From positions 1 to 64,000 of the forward strand of contig NZ_JRNC01000009.1 of NCBI RefSeq assembly GCF_000758925.1: a stretch of DNA of 64,000 nucleotides, given 5' to 3'. Numbering within the stretch: position 1 is the first letter of the stretch; each line of letters starts with the position of its first letter. Below, one piece after another: positions 36,134 through 45,276 of this stretch. Both the position numbers and the translations under genes were made by a program. Origin of the DNA: Prevotella sp. S7-1-8. GTDB lineage: Bacteria; Bacteroidota; Bacteroidia; Bacteroidales; Bacteroidaceae. Under the pieces are notes generated by a model. The model was not told where the DNA came from, searched no databases, and worked only from the letters and a program-made list of their open reading frames with translations.

Positions 36134-36280
36134 TCAGTTCAGCCCCAACAGGGCGCGCAGCCCACCGTCCACACCCGAGAAACGCATGAACGCCAACGCC
36201 AACAGGCACGCCGTGAGCAGCTCCAAAGGCATGCCACGCATGCCCCTCGGGATGTTCACCATCCCCAACCGCTCACGGAC
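36134..36280 (-). pseudogene. Duplicated 3' end of rnfA (gene fragment)
   Basis: The minus strand encodes about 47 codons matching the C-terminus of RnfA in frame (RERLGMVNIPRGMRGMPLEL and FSGVDGGLRALLGLN, then TGA), with about 7 substitutions. DNA from 36137 to about 36278 matches 39609-39751 with about 12 mismatches in 142 bp, roughly 91 percent by eye. The match stops abruptly on both sides, and a TAG lies just upstream in frame, so it cannot be a working gene. It lies on the far side of the C10 protease from the intact rnfA. It was produced by duplication or by an insertion event at the rnfA 3' end. Confidence 0.9.
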
Positions 36281-36371
36281 CACCCACTGCTAAAGCAATA
36301 TAGCGTTCATGATTGAACGCCTATTGTAATTTTACAAAGGAATGACTCTCAAAAAATAGACATTCCCTAAT

Positions 36372-39002
36372 TTATCGCATCTTCCTTACAAAAGTTCCAC
36401 CAAGTGCGGTTCTAACCTTGACAACGACCATTTGCGTGGTGGGTATACGCAATTTGACCATGCGCTGCCCCATGGCATTGACGGACGCCAACAATGTACC
36501 ATTGAGCGCGAACACCTGTACGCAAGCCAAGTCTTCGCCTTGCGCGCAAATCCAACCATTGTCTCGCACCACGCTAAGTTTGCTTTTTGCTTGGTCCATG
36601 CCTGTTGGGCCGCCTGGATAAACGTCGTGCCGTCCATTAACAAACGACAAAAAGAAAGGTGCGTTGTTATCGTTCCAAAGGTCTCGCTCCTCCCCGTCTA
36701 CCTCGCCCATCAACGCTAATCTGTACGTGCGGTTGTTGATAACAGGCAAATCATCCCGGGTTTTCAGCCACCCTGTAAGGAATGTTTCCTCGGCCCCTCC
36801 AATTAGTTTGTATTGCCGTTGGGCGCCGCTGCCCAAGGATATGCGTCGTTGATTTTGCGTATCTATCAAGCAAAGCGTCAGTTTTCCATTGTAAGAAGCT
36901 TGGGGTGCGAGCGTCATCGCCACTCCTATCCTAAGCAACGGATTGTCAGTTAAGTCCACGTTCATGGACGGCATGGACGATTCACTGTTGTCTTTCACCA
37001 TTCCCAGCAGCCGAGTAAAGAGTCTGTCCCCGGGCTTGGGCGTCACCACTCGCAGCATGGAAGGCTCGTCACCATGCACCATGCCCACCGTGGCAACGAT
37101 GTTATTGGCATTTTGTTTGACGACCTCCACTTTCAATTTGTAATCCTTAGGCTGCAAATTGTCCGGCAAGCGCATGTCCACCCTCGTCTCCGTCTCGGCG
37201 AACATATCAAAGTCAACGGCTCCGGGCGTCTGCCCCGAGGCCACGACACGCCCGTCATCGTCCACGAGTGACACCCTCACCACGCCATCGAATGGCGTGC
37301 CGGTGAGCTTTCGTATCGTCAAGCACAGCGTGGCATTTCCGCTGGGCACGCACGGTTTGAGCGTATATGGGTGGGCTGCCAACGCAAAAGGAGCGTTGTC
37401 GTCGGGCTTCTCGTACACACGCACATTGCCACCTTTGAAGTCGAAGGCGATGCGTGGCGATGTCTTCATCCTGCACCAGGCCCCATAGCCGCCATTTTCT
37501 TTGATATTGGCACACACGGGCAGCAGATAGTAACGCCCATTATCGGCAAGGTTGGCAAGGTCAACCTTAAACGTGCAAATGTCCTCTATCAATTGGTCTG
37601 GCCCCAACACTCCGCCATTGTACTTGCAGCGTTCCGCCGTGTAGCCGCCTTTGTCGTGCCACGCCGATGGCACCACGTCTACCTGTTCATTCCGCTCATT
37701 GTAAACAGCCAAGCCAATATCGCCAGCGAACGGCCTGCCAGCTTGGTTCTTGAAATGGTGGTAACTGACCGTGATGGACCGCTGTTTGCCAGCAGGCAAG
37801 TTGCCATCGACCGAAATGCCTCCCTCCGAGTAAAAGCACAGATTGGGCGCGTCGTCAGCAAGCTCGGTGTCAATGGGCGCGCTGTTTGGCTTGTTGGGAT
37901 GCACCAAGACTATCTGTAACTGCTTGTTGAACGTGAGTGGTTTGCCCCCGAACTCCCGTCCTGTGGTGGAGAGGTTCAGCGCCGAGATGGAGAAGTAGCC
38001 ATCACCGCCGCCCCCCCAGCCAAAGTTCATGTGGAACAGGTTGTCCTTGTCCACGCCATCCACTACCCATGCGTGACCGTTTCCACCCAGCATCGCGTTT
38101 CCGCTTATGTACACGGGAAAACCATTCTCCATCTCCTTGCGCAAGATTTGGACGAAAGCTGCCGTTCCCTCGTCAGACTTGCTGAGCATGGAGGTGGAAT
38201 AATCAAAGTACTTCTTTAGCGCCTTGGCGGCCATGAAAGTATGCGCGCCGCTTGCCGACGGGGTGTACTGCATGTTCACCGCCACGCCGACGTCTCGCAT
38301 AAGAAGAGCCACGGCATTGCAGCACACGGTGTTGCGCCTGGCGGAATACGTATCGTACTTGGGCAGCATCTTGTCCCATTGGTACACCGACTGGCTGAAA
38401 TCCACCCTCATCTCGCGGTTGTCATAGAGCACTTTGTACGAGTTGCTGCCCCGACCTTGCTCCGGCCATCGGTGATATCGCATGATTTGAGCCACGGCCG
38501 TGGCCACGCATCCAGTGTAATCGTAGCCCGTAAGACGATTGTAGGGGTCGTCTTGGCTCCATGCCGTCGCAAGCATAGGGGCAACGGCCTTACGGTTTGG
38601 GGGCGTAGTGCCAACAATTGCCCTTGTGGCGGGCTGTCTTTGCAATTGCAGAAAAGCGTCGCGATACGCACCAAGCAGAAACTTAAGCTCTTGACTCGCG
38701 CGCAGCGTGTCAAGTGTTCCGGCATGAGAGTAGCCCAGCACCTGCCCCATGCCATCGTCTCCAGCCACAACCACGAAGCCCCGTCCCCGACTGTCGTTAT
38801 ATATATAATAAGGTGGCGCGACACGCGAAGCCCTCGTGGCGCGCATTGCCTCGCGGCGCGACGCTTCGCTTACATCGACATATTGGCGCGCGATGCTTGT
38901 CGCCCTGTCCGCTGTCACTATCTTGCCTAAGGTGGGAACGCTCACCGTCGTGGCAAGCGCAATACCCCATATAGTGGGGCTAAACCATCTGTTTATTTTC
39001 AT
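36372..39002 (-). CDS. C10 family cysteine protease (streptopain/interpain-like), secreted
   Basis: 876 residues. A signal peptide (about 1-26) is followed by a Spi/C10 propeptide-like domain (about 28-120; YYIYNDSRGRGFVVVAGDDG). The catalytic domain has Cys165 in GYDYTGCVATAVAQIMRYH, His310 in GNGHAWVVDGVD and the NFGWGGGGDGYFS loop, as in SpeB, interpain A and PrtT. A long C-terminal part (about 370-790) looks like beta-sandwich modules. The last 80 residues (VFALNGTLLASV ... MVVVKVRTALGGTFVRKMR) resemble a type A type IX secretion sorting domain. It probably degrades host or dietary protein outside the cell. It sits between the intact rnfA and the rnfA fragment, as if inserted there. Confidence 0.93.
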   Translation of the reverse strand: MKINRWFSPTIWGIALATTVSVPTLGKIVTADRATSIARQYVDVSEASRREAMRATRASRVAPPYYIYNDSRGRGFVVVAGDDGMGQVLGYSHAGTLDTLRASQELKFLLGAYRDAFLQLQRQPATRAIVGTTPPNRKAVAPMLATAWSQDDPYNRLTGYDYTGCVATAVAQIMRYHRWPEQGRGSNSYKVLYDNREMRVDFSQSVYQWDKMLPKYDTYSARRNTVCCNAVALLMRDVGVAVNMQYTPSASGAHTFMAAKALKKYFDYSTSMLSKSDEGTAAFVQILRKEMENGFPVYISGNAMLGGNGHAWVVDGVDKDNLFHMNFGWGGGGDGYFSISALNLSTTGREFGGKPLTFNKQLQIVLVHPNKPNSAPIDTELADDAPNLCFYSEGGISVDGNLPAGKQRSITVSYHHFKNQAGRPFAGDIGLAVYNERNEQVDVVPSAWHDKGGYTAERCKYNGGVLGPDQLIEDICTFKVDLANLADNGRYYLLPVCANIKENGGYGAWCRMKTSPRIAFDFKGGNVRVYEKPDDNAPFALAAHPYTLKPCVPSGNATLCLTIRKLTGTPFDGVVRVSLVDDDGRVVASGQTPGAVDFDMFAETETRVDMRLPDNLQPKDYKLKVEVVKQNANNIVATVGMVHGDEPSMLRVVTPKPGDRLFTRLLGMVKDNSESSMPSMNVDLTDNPLLRIGVAMTLAPQASYNGKLTLCLIDTQNQRRISLGSGAQRQYKLIGGAEETFLTGWLKTRDDLPVINNRTYRLALMGEVDGEERDLWNDNNAPFFLSFVNGRHDVYPGGPTGMDQAKSKLSVVRDNGWICAQGEDLACVQVFALNGTLLASVNAMGQRMVKLRIPTTQMVVVKVRTALGGTFVRKMR

Positions 39003-39602
39003 TTTATTTACATTTGTTTGTTATAAGAGTTTGTTATCCAATGACATATCCCCACCATCAACAATTGGTCAAGTAGAGATGACTTGTTTTTTATTTCTCG
39101 CGACATTATCCCATTGCCAGCGCCGGAATGGGCCACGCATTGAAATTTAGGTTACAAAGGTAGTTCTATTAATCAATATTTTCGTGTTTAATTTTAAAAA
39201 AAAATACAAAAAAAACACATCAACGCAAAGGCAAACCTTGCCTTGGCGTTCTCTATCCACATACTTTCTTTAGGGTATAGGAAATATTTAGGCCAATACC
39301 AACTCACCCGGCCGGACGCCACCGGCTGACGCGCGCGACAGTCTTCCCGTCGCCCCATGAGGAACGATTCCGCCCGGGCATCTTCCATGCCCTCCCTCAA
39401 ATGTTACGCGGCCTGCCAGAATGAGGAAAGCTCTTATGCGTTCTAACCGCCACGGTCATTACGCGCCACGATCTCATCCGGCACTCTGTCGTTCTTAAAA
39501 AAAACTTACGCGGACACGCTCTCATGGCACTTTCGAGCGCCATCCTGCCATGTAGCGTCGCGGGGAAGAAAATATACAGACGGGCTTGCCGCTTATTACA
39601 AC
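39003..39602. other. 600-bp spacer between rnfA and the C10 protease
   Basis: No gene; the few open frames are short and unconvincing. It holds the likely protease promoter at 39155-39162 and an A-rich tract at 39195-39215. No clear terminator for the Rnf operon was recognised downstream of rnfA. Confidence 0.5.
39155..39162 (-). promoter_or_regulatory. -7 box TACCTTTG of the C10 protease
   Basis: Exact TAnnTTTG on the minus strand about 150 bp upstream of the ATG at 39002, which implies a long leader. No TTG at the expected spacing. Confidence 0.45.
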
Positions 39603-40208
39603 CTAAGTGTTCAGCCCCAACAGCGCGCGCAGGCCACCGTCCACGCCCGAGAAGCCCATGAACGCCAATGACAACAGGCCCGCCGTGAGCAGCACCAAAG
39701 GCATGCCACGCATGCCCTTCGGGATGTTCACCATCTCCAACTGCTCACGAATGCCCGCAAAGACAACCAATGCCAAGGCGAAACCGACGGCCGTGGAGAA
39801 GGCGTAAACCACGCTCTCCACCAAGTCGAAATCCTTTTGTATCACGAGGATTGCCACGCCAAGAACGGCGCAATTGGTCGTGATGAGGGGCAGGAAAATG
39901 CCGAGAGCCTGATACAGGGCGGGGCTTACCTTCTTCAAGATAATTTCCACCATCTGCACCAGAGCGGCGATAATGAGAATAAAAGCCAACGTTTGCAGGT
40001 ACTGCAAGCCATAAGGGTTGAGCACATAGATCTGCACAAGCCACGTCACCATGGTGGCCAACGTCATCACGAAAGCCACGGCCACCCCCATACCAATGGC
40101 CGTGTCAATCTTCTTGGACACACCAAGAAATGGGCAGATGCCCAAAAACTGACTCAGGATGATATTGTTTACAAATATCGCGCTGATAAATATCAAGAGA
40201 TACTCCAT
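39603..40208 (-). CDS. rnfA: Rnf complex subunit RnfA (RsxA)
   Basis: 201 residues with six hydrophobic helices, homologous to RnfE and NqrE. It begins MEYLLIFISAIFVNNIILSQ and has LGICPFLGVSKKIDTAIGMG, with the conserved half-channel Cys, and NCAVLGVAIL in the second repeat. In the Rnf complex (ferredoxin:NAD oxidoreductase, sodium- or proton-pumping) RnfA and RnfE form an inverted pair holding an intramembrane iron-sulfur site. It is the last gene of the operon, 42 bp after rnfE. Its 3' end is duplicated 3.3 kb away. Confidence 0.97.
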   Translation of the reverse strand: MEYLLIFISAIFVNNIILSQFLGICPFLGVSKKIDTAIGMGVAVAFVMTLATMVTWLVQIYVLNPYGLQYLQTLAFILIIAALVQMVEIILKKVSPALYQALGIFLPLITTNCAVLGVAILVIQKDFDLVESVVYAFSTAVGFALALVVFAGIREQLEMVNIPKGMRGMPLVLLTAGLLSLAFMGFSGVDGGLRALLGLNT

Positions 40209-40250
40209 AATGTTTAGATGCTAAAATGAGTAAAAACGTGATGCGCCCAC

Positions 40251-40838
40251 TTACTCTGGCCTCACCTTGTTAAATATGGCCACCAAGTAGCCAAGGGTGA
40301 TAAACGCGCCCGGTGGCAGCACGAAGAGCAGGATATTGGTTGTCTCGGGCAATAGCGCGAAGCCAAAGACGCTGCCGGCCCCAAGAAGCTCGCGCGCCGT
40401 GCCCAGCACCGTGAGTCCCAACGTGAAGCCCAATCCTACCCCCACGCCATCCATGAGGCTCGCTATGGGCGTATGCTTGCAAGCGTAACTCTCCGCCCGT
40501 CCCAAAACGATACAATTCACCACGATGAGCGGAATGAAGATGCCCAACGACTGGTTGACGCTCTCCAGCGCGTAGGCCGACATGAACATTTGCAAGATAG
40601 TGACAAAAGCCGCTATCACAACTATAAACACCGGTATGCGCACTTTGTCTGGCGTGATGCCTTTGATGCACGAGATTACGGTGTTGGTGCACACTAAAAC
40701 GGCCATCGTGGCCAATCCCATGGACATGCCGTTGATAGCACTCGTGGTGGTGGCTAACGTGGGGCACATGCCGAGCATCAAGACAAACGTAGGGTTTTCC
40801 TTGAACAAGCCATTGGTGATGATATTCAGATATTTCAT
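40251..40838 (-). CDS. rnfE: Rnf complex subunit RnfE (RsxE)
   Basis: 195 residues, six membrane helices, paralogous to RnfA. Signatures: NGLFKENPTFVLMLGMCPTL near the N-terminus with its conserved Cys, and VNCIVLGRAESYA in the second half. It pairs with RnfA in the membrane. Position between rnfG and rnfA matches the usual C-D-G-E-A order. The gap to rnfG is 21 bp, so the genes are co-transcribed. Confidence 0.97.
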   Translation of the reverse strand: MKYLNIITNGLFKENPTFVLMLGMCPTLATTTSAINGMSMGLATMAVLVCTNTVISCIKGITPDKVRIPVFIVVIAAFVTILQMFMSAYALESVNQSLGIFIPLIVVNCIVLGRAESYACKHTPIASLMDGVGVGLGFTLGLTVLGTARELLGAGSVFGFALLPETTNILLFVLPPGAFITLGYLVAIFNKVRPE

Positions 40839-40859
40839 GATGATAAAGCTTCTATATGG

Positions 40860-41468
40860 TTATTCGTTCGCGGCGCGTTGACCATTCGTCTTTGCGGCGT
40901 ATGCCTTGTAAGCCTCGTTCACCGCCTTAAGGAACGCGCGACTGGTGATAGTGGAGGCCGTAATGGCATCCACCTGCCCTCCGTCTTTCGTCACCGCGAG
41001 CGCGCCCTTGGCGGGGTTCATGCCGATGATGTCGCCCTTGGCTCCCTTTTGGAACCACGCCTGGGCCTTGGCGCCCAATCCCGGTGTCTCCGAATGCTCA
41101 AGGATGGAGTAGCCCAAGATGTTGCCACCATTGTCAAATCCCACCAACACGCGCATGTTGCCGCCGAAGCCCAAGGTGGCGCATTCCACTGCCGCGCCGC
41201 GCGAGCCTCCTGCCTTGTCGGCCACGCTGTAAACGACATACACGCGCTCTTTGCCTCCCACCATTTGTCTCACGGTGTCGGTTTTTGTAACCTTGATATC
41301 GCCGGCGGCCATCACTTTCTTGATGCCGTCGGCCAGTGTTTTCTCGGCCTTGGCCGCGATGGGGCCCTCGGTGACGTGGTTCACCCACGCCAACAGGGCC
41401 GCGATGGCCAACGCGAAGCCCACCAGCACTACCACCATGTTGGTGAGCGATGATTTTGTTTTTGCCAT
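40860..41468 (-). CDS. rnfG: Rnf complex subunit RnfG (flavoprotein)
   Basis: 202 residues with one N-terminal helix (MVVVLVGFALAIAALLAWV) and an extracytoplasmic FMN-binding domain. The flavinylation site reads DAITASTITSRAF, with Thr173 the likely FMN acceptor; this is the TAST variant of the SGAT-type motif. FMN would be attached by an ApbE-type transferase, which is not encoded in the window. RnfG passes electrons between RnfD and the rest of the complex. It is 12 bp downstream of rnfD. Confidence 0.96.
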   Translation of the reverse strand: MAKTKSSLTNMVVVLVGFALAIAALLAWVNHVTEGPIAAKAEKTLADGIKKVMAAGDIKVTKTDTVRQMVGGKERVYVVYSVADKAGGSRGAAVECATLGFGGNMRVLVGFDNGGNILGYSILEHSETPGLGAKAQAWFQKGAKGDIIGMNPAKGALAVTKDGGQVDAITASTITSRAFLKAVNEAYKAYAAKTNGQRAANE

Positions 41469-41480
41469 GACGCTGTCTCC

Positions 41481-42488
41481 TTATTTTTTCGCCGGCACTT
41501 CGCCGAAATGTTTTGGTTTGACATAGTGATTGATGAGCGGCGTAAATGCGTTCATAATAAGAATGGCAAACGACATGCCCTCCGGATAGCTTCCCCAATT
41601 GCGGATTATCACGGTAAGCGCGCCGATGCCCACGCCATAGACAATTTGCCCGCGGTGTATCATCGGCGACGACACATAGTCGGTAGCCATGAAGATGGCT
41701 CCCAGCATCAGTCCACCACTAAATATCACTTGAGACGGCATGGCGTACACGGGATTGGCCCAATGCAACGCGCCGCTCAGCGCCAACACCGTGGCCAAGA
41801 TGGTCACTGGTATGTGCCAAGTGATGATGCCCCTCCATAGCATGTAGCCCAGCCCAATGAGCAAAGCCAACGCGCTGACCTCGCCTATCGAGCCGGCGCC
41901 CAACCCATTGCCTACGTTTCCGAGAAACATGTCGAGCGCACTCGGCAGCTTGTCCAGCAAGCCAGCGTCGCCTGTCTTGATGGCCTGTTTCATCAGGCTG
42001 AGAGGCGTGGCCCCTGTCACGGCGTCAGCATACTGGGTGAGCTGCCCCACCTTGGGCCACAAAGTCATCTCAGCCGGGAAGCTAACCAACAAAAAGCAGC
42101 GGCCCACCAACGCGGGGTTAAAGATGTTGCACCCCAATCCGCCAAAACTCATCTTGCCCACACCGATGGCCACGAGGGCGCCGACGAGTGTCATCCATAT
42201 TGGGAAATTGCTTGGAAGATTCATGCCCAAGAGCAGTCCGGTGATAATGGCCGAGCCGTCAGAGAGCGTGGCGGGGCGTCTCATCACATATTTGGAGATG
42301 GCCCATTCGACAAACATACAGGCGGCGACACTGGTCAGGCAGACCACCACCGAGCCCAATCCAAAATAATAAAACGAGACGAGCAGCGCCGGCATGAGGG
42401 CCACTATCACTCCCCACATGTTGCGCTCCACGGTGTCCGCTCCATGATCGTGGGGCGATAACGAGACTATTAGCTTATTCATGGTCAT
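41481..42488 (-). CDS. rnfD: Rnf complex subunit RnfD
   Basis: 335 residues with about nine membrane helices, homologous to NqrB. The covalent FMN site is DAVTGATPLSL, with Thr161 the expected acceptor. GGLGCNIFNPALVGRCFLL and the C-terminal SFAILIMNAFTPLINHY are family hallmarks. The start ATG is 42488; Met3 is an alternative. It lies 12 bp after rnfC. Confidence 0.97.
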   Translation of the reverse strand: MTMNKLIVSLSPHDHGADTVERNMWGVIVALMPALLVSFYYFGLGSVVVCLTSVAACMFVEWAISKYVMRRPATLSDGSAIITGLLLGMNLPSNFPIWMTLVGALVAIGVGKMSFGGLGCNIFNPALVGRCFLLVSFPAEMTLWPKVGQLTQYADAVTGATPLSLMKQAIKTGDAGLLDKLPSALDMFLGNVGNGLGAGSIGEVSALALLIGLGYMLWRGIITWHIPVTILATVLALSGALHWANPVYAMPSQVIFSGGLMLGAIFMATDYVSSPMIHRGQIVYGVGIGALTVIIRNWGSYPEGMSFAILIMNAFTPLINHYVKPKHFGEVPAKK

Positions 42489-42500
42489 ATAATTCTTAGG

Positions 42501-43853
42501 TCATTGTTTTTGGTTGCGAGCCTTTATCATGCGCATCACCACAGCCTTGCCTTGCGCTATGTTGTCAAGCATTGGCCTATGCGCGGGGCAGGTGTACTGG
42601 CATGAGCCACACGAGATGCAACTTGTGATGGCCTCTCGCTCAAGCCTGTCATACTTCTTGAACGCCGACAGGGTGGCTATGAGATAAGGCTCGAGCCCCA
42701 TGGGGCACACCGTGACACACTTGCCACACCTGATGCAAGGCTGTACCGCCTTGCGATGGGCGTCGACATCGGTCAGCACGGTGATCGCGTTGGTGCCCTT
42801 GCACACGGTCACGTCGGTAGTCAGCACGGCCTTGCCCATCATGGGGCCACCTGCCAACACCTTGTTATCGCCCTCCGGCAAGCCTCCGCAAGCCTCGATG
42901 AGCTGACTGAAAGGCGTGCCCATGCGCACCAAAAAATTGGCGGGATGAGCCATGTGCTTACCCGTCACGGTGGTGTAACGCTCAAAGAGGGGCTTGTTTT
43001 TCATCACGGCCTCGTACGTCGCGAACGTGGTGCCCACGTTGACCACCACCGCCCCCACGCTCACCGGTATGGCGGGTGGGGCGGGCACCTGCCTGCCCGT
43101 GACGGCGGCCACCAATTGTTTCTCGCCGCCCTGAGGATACTTTTGTGCCAACGGCACCACCGTGATACGACTGTCCGCGCTCGCTTTCTCGGTCATCAGG
43201 CTGATGGCCTTGGGCTTGTTCTCCTCGATGCCTATGTAGGCCTTGTCCACCGATACCGACTTCATGAGCAGTTGCACGCCAACAATAATCTCATCGGCAT
43301 GCTCCATCATCAGCCTATAGTCAGACGTGATATAAGGCTCGCACTCCACCGCGTTGATGACCACACACTCGGCCACGCTTCCGGGGGGCGGCATAAGTTT
43401 GACAAAGGTGGGAAAACCGGCCCCACCCATGCCAGTTATGCCAGCCGCTTTGACACGGCCCACTATCTCCTCAGCGGTCAGCTCAGGGTGCTCGGCCAGG
43501 GTTTCCAATTTGGCGGAGCGGTCTATACCGTCTTCCCACTCGTCGCCCTCCACATTGATGAACACACATGGCTGACGGTATCCCGTCGCGTCAAACGCCG
43601 TGTCTATCTTGGCCACCGTGCCCGACACCGACGAGAAGATGGGCGCTGATATGAAGCCACCAGCTTCGCCAATGAGCGTGCCCACCTTTACCTTGTCGCC
43701 ACGCTTCACCACGGGCTTGGTGGGAGCGCCGATATGCTGGCACAAAGGAATAACGGCCACTTTGGGCAACGCGGCCGCCACGGTCGCCACGTCGTTTGTC
43801 AATTTGTTCTCATCAGGGTGCACGCCACCCATCGGAAATGTGTGTAGTCTCAT
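42501..43853 (-). CDS. rnfC: Rnf complex subunit RnfC (NADH-binding, 2x[4Fe-4S])
   Basis: 450 residues. The N-terminal barrel-like part (FPMGGVHPDENK) is followed by the NADH/FMN-binding Rossmann region (GMGGAGFPTFVKL, NAVECEPYITSDYRLM). The ferredoxin tail has two clusters: CIRCGKCVTVCP and CISCGSCQYTCP. RnfC is the cytoplasmic module that reacts with NAD. It overlaps the end of rnfB by 4 bp. It lacks the long Ala-rich C-terminal extension of gammaproteobacterial RnfC. Confidence 0.97.
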   Translation of the reverse strand: MRLHTFPMGGVHPDENKLTNDVATVAAALPKVAVIPLCQHIGAPTKPVVKRGDKVKVGTLIGEAGGFISAPIFSSVSGTVAKIDTAFDATGYRQPCVFINVEGDEWEDGIDRSAKLETLAEHPELTAEEIVGRVKAAGITGMGGAGFPTFVKLMPPPGSVAECVVINAVECEPYITSDYRLMMEHADEIIVGVQLLMKSVSVDKAYIGIEENKPKAISLMTEKASADSRITVVPLAQKYPQGGEKQLVAAVTGRQVPAPPAIPVSVGAVVVNVGTTFATYEAVMKNKPLFERYTTVTGKHMAHPANFLVRMGTPFSQLIEACGGLPEGDNKVLAGGPMMGKAVLTTDVTVCKGTNAITVLTDVDAHRKAVQPCIRCGKCVTVCPMGLEPYLIATLSAFKKYDRLEREAITSCISCGSCQYTCPAHRPMLDNIAQGKAVVMRMIKARNQKQ

Positions 43854-44791
43854 GCGTTTACCTCCTTTTTCTTTACATCTACGTTGTCAACGCTCGCGCC
43901 GCCTGTCACCTTGGTGGCCACGTTGGCCTCGGTGGCCTCCGCCACCTTGGGCGCTTGGGGTTTTCTCACGGGGAAATTCACCTTGACGATGGCCGACGTG
44001 GGGCATGCGTCCACGCACTTGGTGCACAGACGGCACTTGTCATAGTCTATATAAGAGAGGTTAGCCGCTATGCTGATAGCGTCAAACTGGCATGCCTTTT
44101 CGCATTTGCCACAACCTATACAAGCCACTTGGCATGCCTTGCGAGCCACGGCGCCCTTGTCTTTGTTGACACACGACACGTACACTCTGCGATTGCGAGG
44201 CCCTTTCACGCGCAACTCGATTATGTTTCGGGGGCACGCCTTGACACAGGCGCCGCATGACGTGCAGCGGTCGTCCATCACCTCGGGCAACAGCGTATCG
44301 GCATTGATATGAATGGCGTCAAAAGCGCACGCGCCCACGCAGTCGCCACAACCCAAACAGCCATAGCCACAGGCCGTCTCGCCAGCGCATGCCATGTGCA
44401 TGGCGGCGCATGTCTTGAGACCGTCGTATTGGGCCACGCGCGGCCTGTTGTCACAACTTCCATTGCATCTCACGACAGCCACCATCGGCTTCGAGGCGGC
44501 CACGCTCATGCCTAAAAATTCAGCCACGCGTCCCATCGTCGCCGAGCCGCCCACCGGGCAGCTCAGACCATCGATAGACCCACTGTCCGCGCCTCGCACC
44601 AACGCCGAGGCCAACCCCGAGCAGCCGGGGAAACCACAGCCGCCGCAGTTGGCGCCCGGAAGCATCTCCTGCACCTGCTCTAAACGCGGGTCCTCGGCCA
44701 CGGCGAATTTCCTCGAAACCACAAACAGCACCACCGCGGCGATGAGCGCAATGCTTCCAAGGACAATGACCGCATCAAGAATGAAATTCAT
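43850..44791 (-). CDS. rnfB: Rnf complex subunit RnfB (ferredoxin-type)
   Basis: 313 residues. An N-terminal helix (FILDAVIVLGSIALIAAVVL) anchors it. An iron-sulfur domain has ANCGGCGFPGCSGL plus a later Cys. Four more cysteine clusters follow: CLGCGDCVGACAF, CTSCGACVKACP, CIGCGKCEKACQF and CRLCTKCVDACP, so about five or six [4Fe-4S] sites are expected. RnfB takes electrons from reduced ferredoxin. The tail is Ala/Val/Lys-rich. It is first of the rnf genes, 68 bp after rseC. Confidence 0.97.
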   Translation of the reverse strand: MNFILDAVIVLGSIALIAAVVLFVVSRKFAVAEDPRLEQVQEMLPGANCGGCGFPGCSGLASALVRGADSGSIDGLSCPVGGSATMGRVAEFLGMSVAASKPMVAVVRCNGSCDNRPRVAQYDGLKTCAAMHMACAGETACGYGCLGCGDCVGACAFDAIHINADTLLPEVMDDRCTSCGACVKACPRNIIELRVKGPRNRRVYVSCVNKDKGAVARKACQVACIGCGKCEKACQFDAISIAANLSYIDYDKCRLCTKCVDACPTSAIVKVNFPVRKPQAPKVAEATEANVATKVTGGASVDNVDVKKKEVNA

Positions 44792-44859
44792 AATATTATT
44801 GTTTTTGATTGATTGTCAAGTGTTATAGTTTGTTGTTTGGCGGATGATGGCGTCTCAAC

Positions 44860-45276
44860 CTACCCACACTCTATCGCGAACGTGAACCGTTTGCCCAATT
44901 TGTCACGCACGAGATAGAGCGCGACATAATAGACCACCAACGCGCCCACGCCGCAAAGCGCGCCCAACGTCTCGTCGCCCGTGGCCGTCAGCGCGCCGAA
45001 CAGCGCGCACGCCATGACCAAAAGGGGGGCGCCAAAGCCCAACAGCACAGCCCGATAGCCGCTCTTGGAGTCGGCCGTGACCCTGACACGCTGCCCGATC
45101 TCATACTCGGCCGCATGGTCGTCGATCACGTCTATACGCTTTTCCTTACTCTCGGAGGCATCGCAATGGGCAGACATGCCACAAGCAGCGCACCCCGACG
45201 CCTGCGTTATGCGCACCGTGATGTGATTTCCGTCTATTTTCTCAATGGTTCCCTTGTGGCTAATAACTGTTTTCAT
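44860..45276 (-). CDS. rseC: RseC/MucC-like protein preceding the Rnf operon
   Basis: 138 residues from ATG 45276; an ATG at 45297 would add seven residues upstream of the typical MKTVISHKGTIEKI start. Cysteines in GCAACGMSAHC form a small N-terminal motif, then two membrane helices (about 75-95 and 100-120). SoxR-reducing/RseC proteins accompany Rnf (Rsx) genes in many bacteria, including nearly all Bacteroidales rnf operons; the precise role in the complex is not settled. It is the first gene after the strong promoter at 45308-45338. Confidence 0.9.
   Translation of the reverse strand: MKTVISHKGTIEKIDGNHITVRITQASGCAACGMSAHCDASESKEKRIDVIDDHAAEYEIGQRVRVTADSKSGYRAVLLGFGAPLLVMACALFGALTATGDETLGALCGVGALVVYYVALYLVRDKLGKRFTFAIECG

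Larger units (their letters stand above)
36034..36371. other. 338-bp spacer between galE and the C10 protease
   Basis: Holds the galE promoter box, the rnfA fragment and a hairpin GCGTTCA-TGAT-TGAACGC (36303-36320) whose stem extends imperfectly with CAATA/TATTG. The hairpin follows the protease stop by about 50 bp and may end its transcript, though a T-run is lacking. Confidence 0.6.

Noticed and set aside
36096-36293. Plus-strand ORF similar to another at 39,607-39,807
   Set aside because: Their similarity is real but only reflects the antisense of rnfA and its duplicated fragment; neither plus-strand frame is a gene.
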